DNA from: Streptosporangium carneum | Lineage (GTDB): Bacteria > Actinomycetota > Actinomycetes > Streptosporangiales > Streptosporangiaceae | Assembly: GCF_027922005.1 (NCBI RefSeq) | Contig: NZ_BSEV01000041.1 | Location: 1 to 60,331 of the forward strand | Direction of reading: 5' to 3' | DNA: 60,331 nucleotides | Shown: piece by piece, positions 17,756-25,790 of the stretch | Layout of the letters: every line of letters begins with the position of its first letter | How positions within the stretch are numbered: the first letter of the stretch is position 1 | Position numbers and translations under genes: made by a program | Notes under the pieces: generated by a model | What the model was told of the DNA's origin: nothing | The model's input: the letters and a program-made list of their open reading frames with translations, nothing else | The model's database searches: none

Positions 17756-19543
17756 ATGATCACGCCGCAGCCGGCGGGCGGCGAGCCGGCAGAGGAGGCC
17801 GAGGCGCTGATCCGCGACCGGCTGGTCCTGTTCAGGCGGCGCATGCGGCGGGAGGCGGCCCTGGACCAGATCACGTGCCGCCTGGCCGTACGGATGAACG
17901 TGCGGCCGAGCGAGGCGGCGGCCTACCTGGCGCGCCTGTCGCACGACAGCGGGGTCGACCTGCTCGACGTCGCGCGTTCGGTGGACGAGCGTAACCCCGG
18001 CGCGCCCGAGGAGGTGCCGGTCGAGGTCCCCTCGTGGGTGAACGACGTCATGGGCGCGCTGCAGGTGGCCGCCGCCTACCTCACCCCGGTCAGGGACGAG
18101 GCGGGGCGGATCGTGGACTTCCTGGTCGCCGCCACCACCGAGTACGCCCATGACGTGACCGGACGCGACCCCGGCCTCCTCCAAGGACGCAGGATGATGG
18201 AGCTCAGCCCGGGAGTCGTCCGTTCGGGGCTCCTCGAGGCGTATCTGCGGGTCTACGAGACGGGTACGCCGTTCTCACGGGGACCCTTCGAATACGTCGA
18301 GATCAGGGACGACCGGTCCTGGCCCGTCTCGGTCAGCGTCAAGGCCGCGAGGGCCGGCGACGGGGTGCTCGCCACCTGGTGGATCCACGACGAGGAGGAG
18401 CGTCTCACCAAGGGGTGGGAACGCGCCCAGCGGCTCGCCGGGCTGGCCTGGGCGGAGTGGGACCTGGCGACCGGACGGGTCTCCTGGACCCGGGGGATGT
18501 ACGAGATGTTCGGCAGGGAGCCCTCGGAGGGGCCGATCCCGCTCGACCGGCTGCCGGGAATGGTGGCGGCGGACGACGTCTCCCGGGTCAAGGAGATGAC
18601 GCGCACGCTCCTGGAGTACCGGGAGGCGGTCGAGGAAGAACTGCGGATCCAGCACAGACACGGCATCCGCCACCTCCGCCTGCTCGCCGAACCCGTGCTC
18701 GACCACGACGGCCTGCCGGTGGCGATCCGGGTCATGGCCCAGGACATCACGGCGGACCGCCGCAGGGAACGCGCGCTCGCCATGGCCCACGAGCAGGCCT
18801 CGCGTGCCAGGCGGCGCGCGGAAGAGGAGCATCGGGTCGCCGTCACGCTCCAGGACACCCTCGCCCCCATGCACAGCAGGGCGATCGACCTGCACGGGCT
18901 GCGTGTCGGGTTCAGGTACCGCCCGGGGGAGGAGGTCGACAGCCTCGGCGGCGACTGGTTCAAGGCCCGCCCGCTGCCCGACGGCCGGGTGCTGGTCGCC
19001 ATCGGCGACGCGATGGGGCACGGGCTCACGGCGGCGAGCCTGATGGTCCAGATGCGCAGCGGCCTGGCCGGCCTCGCCTACACGGGGGCCGAGGCCGACC
19101 AGCTCGCGACCTGGCTCAACGAGCTCACCTACCACGCCAACCAGGGCATCACCGCCACCGGGACCGCGATCATCGGCCACTACGACCCCGCCGCCCGTGC
19201 CCTGACCTGGGTCTCGGCGGGCCATCCCGCCCCCGTCCTGGTCCGCGACGGCAAGGCCTCATTCCTCGAAGGCGACCCCGGCACCATGCTGGGAGCCTTC
19301 GAGGCCATGCAGTACACGCTCACCAGGACGGGGCTCAGGGAGGGCGACGTGCTGCTGCTGTACACCGACGGCATCGTCGAGCGTCGGGGGAGGGACCTCG
19401 GCGACGGCCTGAACGCGCTGCTCGACGCGGCGAGCCACTGTGTCGGCGGCGATCTGGACGACGACATCACGTGCCTGCTCGAGCGGCTCGGCGACGAGCC
19501 CGCCCAGGACGACATCTGCGTGCTGGCGTTGCGGGTGTCCTGA
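17756..19543 (+). CDS. ANTAR-PAS-PAS-PP2C (SpoIIE-type) phosphatase
   Basis: 595 residues. Residues ~15-78 look like an ANTAR RNA-binding domain (LVLFRRRMRREAALDQITCRLAVRMNVRPSEAAAYL then LLDVARSV). Two PAS-type sensor domains follow (~98-215 and ~222-345), then a SpoIIE/RsbU-like PP2M phosphatase (~375-595) with metal-ligand motifs GGDWF, IGDAMGHG, YTDGIVERR and DDITC. Such phosphatases dephosphorylate anti-anti-sigma factors and release stress sigma factors. An upstream in-frame extension is rejected: ATG 17756 has GGGGAGG well placed. No anti-sigma or sigma gene adjoins. Stray frames over this gene are artefacts. Confidence 0.85.
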   Translation: MITPQPAGGEPAEEAEALIRDRLVLFRRRMRREAALDQITCRLAVRMNVRPSEAAAYLARLSHDSGVDLLDVARSVDERNPGAPEEVPVEVPSWVNDVMGALQVAAAYLTPVRDEAGRIVDFLVAATTEYAHDVTGRDPGLLQGRRMMELSPGVVRSGLLEAYLRVYETGTPFSRGPFEYVEIRDDRSWPVSVSVKAARAGDGVLATWWIHDEEERLTKGWERAQRLAGLAWAEWDLATGRVSWTRGMYEMFGREPSEGPIPLDRLPGMVAADDVSRVKEMTRTLLEYREAVEEELRIQHRHGIRHLRLLAEPVLDHDGLPVAIRVMAQDITADRRRERALAMAHEQASRARRRAEEEHRVAVTLQDTLAPMHSRAIDLHGLRVGFRYRPGEEVDSLGGDWFKARPLPDGRVLVAIGDAMGHGLTAASLMVQMRSGLAGLAYTGAEADQLATWLNELTYHANQGITATGTAIIGHYDPAARALTWVSAGHPAPVLVRDGKASFLEGDPGTMLGAFEAMQYTLTRTGLREGDVLLLYTDGIVERRGRDLGDGLNALLDAASHCVGGDLDDDITCLLERLGDEPAQDDICVLALRVS

Positions 19544-19612
19544 CGGGCACCGCCCGGCTCCCCGACCTCGCGAAGCCGCCCTGGGGGTCGCTTTCACCGC
19601 TTTATATTGAGT

Positions 19613-19640
19613 TTGACTTATATAAGTGGCAAGCGATACT
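19613..19640 (+). promoter_or_regulatory. leaderless promoter with palindrome (split ArsR/SRPBCC operon)
   Basis: -35 TTGACT (19613-19618), 16-bp spacer, -10 GATACT (19635-19640), eight bases to the GTG at 19649. The perfect 12-bp palindrome ACTTATATAAGT (19616-19627) overlaps the -35 and spacer and is the likely ArsR operator. Confidence 0.7.
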
Positions 19641-19648
19641 TTCGATTC

Positions 19649-20080
19649 GTGCACGCGTTCGATGTGCTGGGCGATCCAGTACGCCGCAGGATCCTGGAGT
19701 TGCTCGCCGACAGCGAGATGACCTCGGGCGCGGTGTGCAAGGTCATCCAGCGGGAGTTCGAGATCTCACAGCCCGCCGTGTCCCAGCACCTCAAGGTGCT
19801 GCGCGACAACGGGTTCGCGACGGTCCGCCCCGAGGGGACCCGCCGCTTCTACGCCGTGAGACACGACCCGCTGCGGGACCTGGACGCGTGGCTCGATCGT
19901 TTCCGGAGTTTCTGGACTCCGCGCCTCGACGCGCTGGCCACCGAGCTGGCCAGAGGCAAGCGCGAACGCCGTATGCGCCAGGCCGCGGAGGCGGGCGAGT
20001 CCCACGGAGCCGACGGGGCGGAACCCGACAGTCCGCGCCGGTCCGAAGAAGAACACCCCGACACCAGGAGCAGTTCATGA
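19649..20080 (+). CDS. ArsR-family transcriptional repressor
   Basis: 143 residues from GTG 19649 (VHAFDVLGDPVRRRILELLAD). Winged helix with recognition helix EISQPAVSQHLKVLRDNGFATVRPEGTRRFYAVR, then an amphipathic dimerisation helix and an acidic, disordered tail. An in-frame start at 19607 lies upstream of the promoter and is rejected. No metal-site cysteines. Stop overlaps the start of the SRPBCC gene (ATGA), so they form one translationally coupled unit, the standard split version of the fused protein at 16305-17150. Confidence 0.88.
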   Translation: MHAFDVLGDPVRRRILELLADSEMTSGAVCKVIQREFEISQPAVSQHLKVLRDNGFATVRPEGTRRFYAVRHDPLRDLDAWLDRFRSFWTPRLDALATELARGKRERRMRQAAEAGESHGADGAEPDSPRRSEEEHPDTRSSS

Positions 20081-20742
20081 TCGAAGCGACCCAGCAGATC
20101 AGCGCCGTGCGGCGCACGGTCGGCGCGCGCGTGCTCGACGCGGGCGAGGCCCGCGTCGCGACCATCAGCCGGACCTACGACGCCACGGTCGAGGACGTCT
20201 GGGACGCCTGCACCAACCCCGAGCGCATCCCCCGGTGGTTCCTGCCCGTCTCGGGCGACCTGCGGCTGCACGGCCGCTACCAGCTCGAAGGCAACGCGGG
20301 CGGCGTGATCGAGTCCTGCGACCCGCCCAAGGGCTTCACCGCCACCTGGGAGTTCGGCGGATCCGTCAGCTGGATCGAGGTCCGCCTCGCAGCCGAGCCC
20401 GACGGGACGCGCTTCACCCTCGAACACGTCTCCCACGTCGACGAGGAGATATGGGAGCAGTTCGGTCCCGGCGCGGTCGGTGTCGGCTGGGACCTGGGGC
20501 TGCTGGGCCTGACCCTCCACCTGTCGTCCGGTTCGCCGGACACGGTGGTGGACCCGCAGGAGGTGGCCGCGTGGACGACCTCCGAGGAGGGCAGGCTGTT
20601 CGTGTCGCTCAGCAGCCGGGAGTGGTGCGAGGCGAGCATCGCGGCGGGCACGGACGAGGCCGCCGCACGGGCGGGCGAGGCCCGCACCACGGCCTTCTAC
20701 ACCACCCCGCCCGAGCCCCCGGCCGAGCCCGCCGCGTCCTGA
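20077..20742 (+). CDS. SRPBCC (AHSA1-like) ligand-binding protein
   Basis: 221 residues. AHSA1 family landmarks: ISRTYDATVEDVWDACTNPERIPRWFLPVSGDLRLHGRYQLEGNAGGVIESCDPPKGFTATWEF and FTLEHVSHVDEEIWEQFGPGAVGVGWDLGLLGL. A C-terminal helical extension and Pro-rich tail follow. Probably binds a hydrophobic ligand or acts in a detoxification step sensed by the coupled ArsR repressor. AGGAG six bases before the ATG. Confidence 0.87.
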   Translation: MIEATQQISAVRRTVGARVLDAGEARVATISRTYDATVEDVWDACTNPERIPRWFLPVSGDLRLHGRYQLEGNAGGVIESCDPPKGFTATWEFGGSVSWIEVRLAAEPDGTRFTLEHVSHVDEEIWEQFGPGAVGVGWDLGLLGLTLHLSSGSPDTVVDPQEVAAWTTSEEGRLFVSLSSREWCEASIAAGTDEAAARAGEARTTAFYTTPPEPPAEPAAS

Positions 20743-20847
20743 GAGAGGCCGCCCCGTCCGGTCACCCGCCCAGTCGTCCGTCCGGGGACACAATGGTCGA
20801 AGCGGGCCAGGGTGTTCCCGCCCGGCACGGTCACGGAAAGGGATGCC

Positions 20848-21588
20848 ATGTGGGACGTCGGTCACATCCAGTCCTGCCTGACAGCCGTGGCCCAGGCCGA
20901 CCCCGGGCATGAGATCTTCGGCGCGAGCCGGCACCGTCACCGCCTGGGACCGGTGCTCGATGAGGCGGAGGTCGCCGGTTTCGAAGCACTGCACGGGGTG
21001 TCCCTCCCCGAGGCCTACCGCGCCTTCCTGACCGACGTCGGCGACGGCGGGGCGGGCCCTCACTACGGCCTGTTCCGCCTGGACGGCTTCGAGATGCGGG
21101 ACCTCGAGAGACAGGAGCGGGAGACGCCGGGCTTCATGGCCGCTCCCTTCCCCCACACGAGGAACTGGAATCCGTACGACCGGATGGACGAGGACGAGTA
21201 CTTCGCTCCACGTCAGGTGGCGGGATCACTGATCGTCGCCGAGTTCGGATGCGGTGCGTTCCATCGCCTCGTGGTCACGGGCGAGGCGCGGGGGGAGGTG
21301 TGGCTCGACGACAGGGCGAGCGACGGCGGGCTGCTCCGGGAGGGAGACTTCCGGGAGTGGTACACGAGCTGGCTGGACGCCAGGATGCGGGACGTCTGGA
21401 AGCCCATCGACGACGACATCATCGCCGAGCGGCTCATCTCGGCCATAGCGGTCATGCGTGAGCGGTTCGGCGACACGATCCACGAAGCCATCGACAGGCT
21501 CGCCGAACGTCACGAGCGTCTCCGTGAGACGCGCCCCGGCGATTTCACGAAGTCGAGACAGGAGTACGGGCGGGGTTTCTACTCGTAG
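20848..21588 (+). CDS. SMI1/KNR4 family protein
   Basis: 246 residues. LDEAEVAGFEALHGVSLPEAYRAFLTDVGDGGAGPHYGLFRL is the SMI1/KNR4 signature; SLIVAEFGCGAFHRLVVTGEARGEVWLDDRASDGGL is its second half. In bacteria many such proteins are immunity factors against polymorphic or contact-dependent toxins. No toxin or secretion gene adjoins, so that role is not supported by context. Start at 20848 follows GAAAGGGATGCC; 12 upstream codons are ignored. Confidence 0.82.
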   Translation: MWDVGHIQSCLTAVAQADPGHEIFGASRHRHRLGPVLDEAEVAGFEALHGVSLPEAYRAFLTDVGDGGAGPHYGLFRLDGFEMRDLERQERETPGFMAAPFPHTRNWNPYDRMDEDEYFAPRQVAGSLIVAEFGCGAFHRLVVTGEARGEVWLDDRASDGGLLREGDFREWYTSWLDARMRDVWKPIDDDIIAERLISAIAVMRERFGDTIHEAIDRLAERHERLRETRPGDFTKSRQEYGRGFYS

Positions 21589-21744
21589 CAAGCACGTTCA
21601 AGGGACGGCGCGACACGTACGAGGTGCGCTCGAAGAGCATCGCGACATGGTGATCGGTCGTCGGCGGCGAGCCGGTACGGCGGCCGTGTCCCGCTCCGCC
21701 CGGCCACGTCCTGTCCCGCGCCAGTCAGGTAGGTGGTCCTCGCG

Positions 21745-22227
21745 CTAATTCGGCAGATAGACGGTGTGTCCTTCCGCGCGAGCGCCCCGAGCCGAGGAAA
21801 GTCGCGGCGCCGCGTTGGCGGGCAGGAGCGTGATCGCCTCGTCCCAGGGGAGGAAGGCCAGGTCGTCCAGCTCGTCGGCCTGCAGCCGGATGAGACCGGG
21901 GTCGTCCACGGTGCCGCCGTCGAACAGGAAGTTCACCATGGCGCGGGGGCGATCCTCGAACGGGGGCGACCAGTGCACCACGAGCAGCTCGCCCACCTCG
22001 ACCGAAAGTCCCAGCTCCTCGGAGATCTCCCGCACGGCGCAGTCGTGCGGCGTCTCCCCGGTCTCGATCACTCCGCCGGGGATGGACCAGTGTGGCCGGT
22101 AGTTGGGCTTGACCAGCAGGACGCGGTCCTCGGCGTCGGTGAGCAGCACACAAGCCGAGGCGAAGACGCTGGGCAACGTGGCGTACCACTCGGCGGGCTC
22201 AAGAAAGGACTGGTTCACCTCGATCAC
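21745..22227 (-). CDS. Nudix hydrolase
   Basis: 160 residues. Complete Nudix box GGVIETGETPHDCAVREISEELGL (GX5EX7REUXEEXGU). N-terminal SACVLLTDAEDRVLLVKPNYRPHWSIPGG is typical of the MutT-like group acting on nucleoside-diphosphate derivatives. GTG start at 22227 follows GAGGTAGC. The gene lies downstream, in the same orientation, of the repeat array at 22596-22991. Confidence 0.9.
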   Translation of the reverse strand: MIEVNQSFLEPAEWYATLPSVFASACVLLTDAEDRVLLVKPNYRPHWSIPGGVIETGETPHDCAVREISEELGLSVEVGELLVVHWSPPFEDRPRAMVNFLFDGGTVDDPGLIRLQADELDDLAFLPWDEAITLLPANAAPRLSSARGARAEGHTVYLPN

Positions 22228-23103
22228 GCTACCTCCTCGTGCCTGACGTCACCGCTGATCGCTTCGAAGAGTCCGGTGATCGCCTGTGACAGACGGCGGC
22301 CCGGTCACCGGTCGGCGACGACTCATGGCCGGCCGACAGGGGCTGGTCCCGGTGCTCTGTGCGCGTTCCGCCGTCTGGACGAGCGGTTCCTGGGTGGTGC
22401 TGTCGAGGGGGAGTCGCGCCGGGCAGGCCACTTCCTGCCCACCCGTGGAGCACGCACTTCGGCCAGGCGGCTGATGCCCACCCAACCACCACCTGACCGG
22501 GTTCACAGGAAGCCCCAACGAGGACGGAGAGCAGGACGATCGTGTCGAAGTCCAGCCCGTGACGCCCGCCCCGCAGTCCCATTCCCGTACGGCACCTGGA
22601 TGACGACCACATCTCCCTGCCCTGGAAGCACCCGCGATCTCCTTGACCTGGAAGCACCCGCGTTTCCCCGCTCTGGAAGGCGGCCACACCTCCTTGCTCT
22701 GGAGGTGTTCGCCTCTTCCTGATCTGCGCGGTCGTGCCTTTTTGATTTGGCCTGTCCATATCTTCTCGGTTTGGGGTGTTCGCGTCTCTCGCTCTAGGTG
22801 GTGGTCGCGCCTTCTTGGTCTGAGACGGCCCTATCTCCTTGCTCTGGAGGCGTCGCATTTTCTGGTTTGGAGAGCGGTCGCATCTTCTTGTTTTGGGGTG
22901 ACTGCGTCCTCCTGCTTTGGGGAGGTGGCCGTACCCTCTCGGTTTGAGGGGTGACCGCGTCTCCTTGATGGGGTGGCCGTACTTCCCTGCTTGGACTCGG
23001 GGTCTCTCAAAGCGCCGGTGCGGCGAGTGGTGACACGCGCCTGATCGGCGCTTGTGAGCGGCGGGTGACCGGGGCGGGGCGGCGACGGCCCCAACGGGCA
23101 TGG
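22228..23103. other. 876-bp non-coding region containing the repeat array
   Basis: Between two leftward genes. Its centre is the 16-unit array (22596-22991); the flanks 22228-22595 and 22992-23103 show no recognisable gene. A 330-codon leftward frame (22229-23221) crosses everything but overlaps the real gene at 23104 and has no family resemblance or coherent composition, so it is not called. Confidence 0.65.
22596..22991. repeat. array of 16 degenerate 23-27-bp tandem repeats
   Basis: Units begin at 22596, 22622, 22648, 22673, 22699, 22724, 22747, 22771, 22794, 22820, 22844, 22867, 22893, 22917, 22944 and 22969, with no spacers. Each starts YTGGRG, has a G/C core often containing CGC, and ends in a pyrimidine tract such as TCTCCTTG or TCCTGCT. 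A rough consensus is YTGGRGGTGGYCGCRTCTCCTTGCT. The plus strand is strikingly poor in A; some units have none or one. Length jitter of 1-4 bp and no fixed frame argue against coding. Confidence 0.85.
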
Positions 23104-23412
23104 TCAGGCGCCGCCTTCTTCCAGCCAGACGAGGTCGGAGTCCAGCCGCGCTGCGGCGCTGCGAGCACTGCGCCACCGGCCGAACCCCTGGTCGACGCCC
23201 ACGGTCGCCGCCGTGCCGCACGGAAGCTCAAGCCCGTAGGCCACCACCTTCGCCGCGCCCTCCCCGTTGCTCTCCTCGAACCCCTGGACCAGTGCGAACA
23301 CGCGTGGAAGCCCGCCGACGAGCGCCCTCACCTCCTCCGCTGTCCGGAAACCGCCGTCCTGGACCGGGTCTTGGGGGACAATCGGACGGTCGGAACCAGT
23401 GAGGTGCTCCAT
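23104..23412 (-). CDS. small protein of unknown function next to XRE/DUF397 pair
   Basis: 102 residues, ATG 23412 with GGAAGGAAG eight bases upstream. Contains a plausible folded core (RTAEEVRALVGGLPRVFALVQGFEESNGEGAAKVVAYGLEL ... DSDLVWLEEGG), no signal peptide and no membrane segment. I do not recognise the family. Divergent from the XRE-DUF5753 regulator, which makes it a candidate target. Confidence 0.6.
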   Translation of the reverse strand: MEHLTGSDRPIVPQDPVQDGGFRTAEEVRALVGGLPRVFALVQGFEESNGEGAAKVVAYGLELPCGTAATVGVDQGFGRWRSARSAAARLDSDLVWLEEGGA

Positions 23413-23552
23413 GGCGGGTGCTTCCTTCCGGCGTCTGAGGCCGGGACGGGCCTGCCCTCCAAGCGAAGCCCGTCCCGGCCTGTCCAGTTCCTGGCGTTCA
23501 TGCGGTCACATGGCCATCCTGCCGTGAGGCACCGACATTTCCAGCACTCCCT

Positions 23553-23581
23553 GTGACCATCTCACTACTTTGGGTATAGTG
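23553..23581 (+). promoter_or_regulatory. promoter of XRE/DUF397 operon
   Basis: GTGACC (23553-23558), 16-bp spacer, TATAGT (23575-23580). A short inverted repeat CACTA-N9-TAGTG (23563-23581) overlaps spacer and -10 and could be an autoregulatory site. Leader of about 85 bases. Confidence 0.45.
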
Positions 23582-23671
23582 ACATGCACGATGAGCGTCA
23601 CACAAGTTGTCTGACCTCGTTGCTTGATCAGCTCACCGATTTGCATCGTTAGATTTGGGGGAGATGGGCTT

Positions 23672-24526
23672 ATGGCTGCGCCAAAGTGGGTTACGTTGCG
23701 TTCCCAGTGGCTTGGGCAGCAACTGCGAGAGTTGCGCGAGGCCAACGATCTGATCCTCAAAGACGTCGCCGAGTACCTCCAGCGCGATCCGGCCACCGTC
23801 AGCCGCTTTGAAACCGGTGGCTATCCCATCCGACGTCCTGACCTTCTGGCCCTCCTCGACCTGTACGGCGTCGCCGACGTCAGACGGAGAGAAGATCTGA
23901 TGAGGCTCAGTCAGGAGGTCTGGCAGAAGGGCTGGTGGGACGGCTACGCCGGAGAGGTCGCCGGGGCGTTCGTCGACTACGTGTGGCTGGAGTCCCGGGC
24001 GTGCGAGATCCGCGCGTTTGACAACACTCTGCTTCTCGGGCTGTTCCAGACAGAGGATTACGCGCGGGCGGCGATCAGGGCAGCGGAGCTCAACGCAGAG
24101 GAGGAGCAGATCAATCGATGGGTTGAGCTGCGCATGACTCGTCAGAAGATTCTCAAAAACGACAGCGGGCCTCGATTGTCGGTGCTCCTCGACGAAGCGG
24201 TGTTGCGACGTGAGGTCGGTGGCTCGCGATGTCTGGCGGCACAGCTGCTTCACCTGGCCGAATGTGCAGCCCGGCCGAACATCGAGATCCGCGTTTTGCC
24301 ATTCAGTGCCGGGGCGCATGCCAGTCCGACCGGTGCTTTCCGCATCCTTCTGATGGAGGATCGTTTTCCCGAGGTTGCGTACGCAGAGACTCTGAAAGGG
24401 GCTATCTACGTTGAATCACCTGATACGGAGCGCTTCCTTCTGACGTACGATAATTTGCGGAAGCTCACCCTCGGGCCCGAAGAATCGGCCGAGTTCATCT
24501 CCGCAATAGCAGAAGAGGTGCGGTGA
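23672..24526 (+). CDS. XRE-family regulator with DUF5753 domain
   Basis: 284 residues. Helix-turn-helix at ~8-65 (LGQQLRELREANDLILKDVAEYLQRDPATVSRFETG), then the DUF5753 region (~95-275) with ACEIRAFDNTLLLGLFQTEDYARAAI and RPNIEIRVLPFSAGAHASPTGAFRILLM. This is the WhiJ-like regulator class of actinomycetes, usually paired with a DUF397 protein and often tied to development or antibiotic control. Start at 23672 follows GGGGGAG; an earlier in-frame start is ignored. GTGA overlap with the next gene. Confidence 0.92.
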   Translation: MAAPKWVTLRSQWLGQQLRELREANDLILKDVAEYLQRDPATVSRFETGGYPIRRPDLLALLDLYGVADVRRREDLMRLSQEVWQKGWWDGYAGEVAGAFVDYVWLESRACEIRAFDNTLLLGLFQTEDYARAAIRAAELNAEEEQINRWVELRMTRQKILKNDSGPRLSVLLDEAVLRREVGGSRCLAAQLLHLAECAARPNIEIRVLPFSAGAHASPTGAFRILLMEDRFPEVAYAETLKGAIYVESPDTERFLLTYDNLRKLTLGPEESAEFISAIAEEVR

Positions 24527-24762
24527 ACACGATGGAAGAGCACGGTCCGGAAGAACTGACCGACATCGCCTGGCGCATCAGCACGAGAAGCGAGAACGGC
24601 GGCGGGAGTTGTGTGGAGGCGGGGCCGTTCGCCGATGGGAGTGGGCGGGTGGCCGTGCGGCACAGTCACCGTCCCGACGGTGAGGTGATCGTCTACACCC
24701 GCGCCGAGTGGGAGGCCTTCGTCGGCGGCGTCAAGGACGGCGAGTTCGACTTCTCCGGCTGA
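24523..24762 (+). CDS. DUF397 protein
   Basis: 79 residues. DUF397 pattern: IAWRISTRSENGGGSCVEAGPF and VAVRHSHRPDGEVIVYTRAEWEAFVGGVKDGEFD. Works with its adjacent XRE-DUF5753 partner, probably as an antagonist or co-factor. The GTG overlaps the regulator's stop; an ATG nine bases on (24532) is an alternative. Confidence 0.9.
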   Translation: MNTMEEHGPEELTDIAWRISTRSENGGGSCVEAGPFADGSGRVAVRHSHRPDGEVIVYTRAEWEAFVGGVKDGEFDFSG

Positions 24763-24799
24763 GGGGTCGCCCCGGTGGGGGGCGGACCTGTGAACGCGG

Positions 24800-24836
24800 A
24801 GGGAGGGGCCGCCTTCGCGCCGGGCGGCCCCTCCCT
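24800..24836. terminator. bidirectional terminator between DUF397 and PRC-barrel genes
   Basis: Perfect 14-bp stem AGGGAGGGGCCGCC (24800-24813) with complement 24823-24836, nine-base loop, TTT on the right. Lies between convergent stops at 24762 and 24850. Confidence 0.75.
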
Positions 24837-24849
24837 TTCGTCCTCGGTC

Positions 24850-25203
24850 TCAGATGACGGGGAAACGGCCGTAGTACTCGCCGAGCCCCTGCCGGTAGGC
24901 GGAGTCCCTGTAGGTCGTCTCCTCGAACTCCGGGGCGTCCTTGATCTCATCCTTGGTGCGGGCGACATAGATCTTCTGGTCCTGGGGGTCGATCTCGGTG
25001 ATGGTGCTGGCGGGCAGCACGACCTTCTTGCCGAAGATCCAGAAGCCGGTGTCGACGACGATGTAGCTGTCGCCGACGGCGTTGCTCTCCTCGTCGACCG
25101 AGCCGATCTTGCCGTCGGTGGCCTCCACGTCGTAGCCGATCAGGCTCAGGCCCTCGTGACCGACGACGCCGGGGCGGTAGGTCCACAGGTTCTCAGTCGT
25201 CAT
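24850..25203 (-). CDS. PRC-barrel domain protein, copy 1
   Basis: 117 residues. PRC-barrel core: LSLIGYDVEATDGKIGSVDEES, GDSYIVVDTGFWIFGKKVVLPASTITEID, followed by KIYVARTKDEIKDAPEF, the usual actinobacterial arrangement. Small cytoplasmic proteins of this kind are often induced by stress and their partners are unknown. GAGGAG nine bases before the ATG. About three-quarters identical by eye to the protein at 25396-25749; the duplication includes the promoter. Confidence 0.88.
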   Translation of the reverse strand: MTTENLWTYRPGVVGHEGLSLIGYDVEATDGKIGSVDEESNAVGDSYIVVDTGFWIFGKKVVLPASTITEIDPQDQKIYVARTKDEIKDAPEFEETTYRDSAYRQGLGEYYGRFPVI

Positions 25204-25246
25204 GTTTCAGATCTCCTCGCTGATCATGATTCGGGTAGGAGTTGAG

Positions 25247-25270
25247 CTACCCGGCGAGATCCGGATAAAC
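25247..25270 (-). promoter_or_regulatory. sigma-B-like promoter of PRC-barrel copy 1
   Basis: Read leftward: GTTT, 14 bases, GGGTAG, giving a leader of about 35-40 bases. Same spacing as the promoter of copy 2. Confidence 0.65.
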
Positions 25271-25343
25271 GCGATCGCGCACGTCATGATCAGGGAAAAT
25301 TCGCCTGACCGCTGCCGCGAGGGCAGGTCGGAGGGCATGCGGA

Positions 25344-25375
25344 AGGGGGCCGCCCCCTCCTCGGAACGGCCCCCT
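25344..25375 (-). terminator. hairpin after PRC-barrel copy 2
   Basis: Perfect 9-bp stem AGGGGGCCG (25344-25352) and CGGCCCCCT (25367-25375), 14-base loop, 21 bp past the stop codon. Confidence 0.5.
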
Positions 25376-25395
25376 CCCCTTCCCCGCCCCCGAGC

Positions 25396-25749
25396 TCAGA
25401 CCATCGGGAAAGTCGTGTAGTAGACGCCGAGCTCGTCGCGGTAGCCGCGCTCCCGGTAGGTCGTCTCGTCGAACTCCGGCGCCTGCTTGATCTCGTCCTT
25501 GGTGCGGTCGACGTAGACCTTGCGCTCGTGAGGGTCGATCCTGGTGACGGTGCTGCCGGGCAGCACGACCTTCTTGCCGAAGATCCAGAAGCCGGTGTCG
25601 ACGACGACGTAGCTGTCGCCGTCCACGTTGCTCTCCTCGTCGACGAAACCGATCTTGCCGTCGGTGGCCTCCACGTCGAAGCCGATCACGCTCACGCTCT
25701 CGTCGTCGAACACGCCGGGGCGGTAGGTCCACAGGCTCTCGGTCGTCAT
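25396..25749 (-). CDS. PRC-barrel domain protein, copy 2
   Basis: 117 residues, paralogue of the protein at 24850-25203. Shared core VIGFDVEATDGKIGFVDEES and GDSYVVVDTGFWIFGKKVVLP, with most changes near residues 14-18 and in the last 25 residues. ATG 25749 is chosen to match copy 1; an upstream in-frame ATG at 25773 falls inside the conserved leader. Own promoter and terminator, so expressed independently. Confidence 0.88.
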   Translation of the reverse strand: MTTESLWTYRPGVFDDESVSVIGFDVEATDGKIGFVDEESNVDGDSYVVVDTGFWIFGKKVVLPGSTVTRIDPHERKVYVDRTKDEIKQAPEFDETTYRERGYRDELGVYYTTFPMV

Positions 25750-25790
25750 GTTCCAGATCTCCTCGCTGATCATGGGCTCGGGCAGGTGGA

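Noticed and set aside
20848..21588. A toxin-immunity pair
   Set aside because: The SMI1/KNR4 protein could be an immunity protein, but no toxin or secretion gene adjoins.
22596..22991. CRISPR array
   Set aside because: Units are contiguous with no unique spacers, vary in length, and no cas gene is in the window.
22229..23221. 330-codon leftward frame across the repeat array
   Set aside because: Overlaps the better-supported gene at 23104-23412, has no recognisable domain, and array units are not multiples of three, so it encodes no regular repeat.
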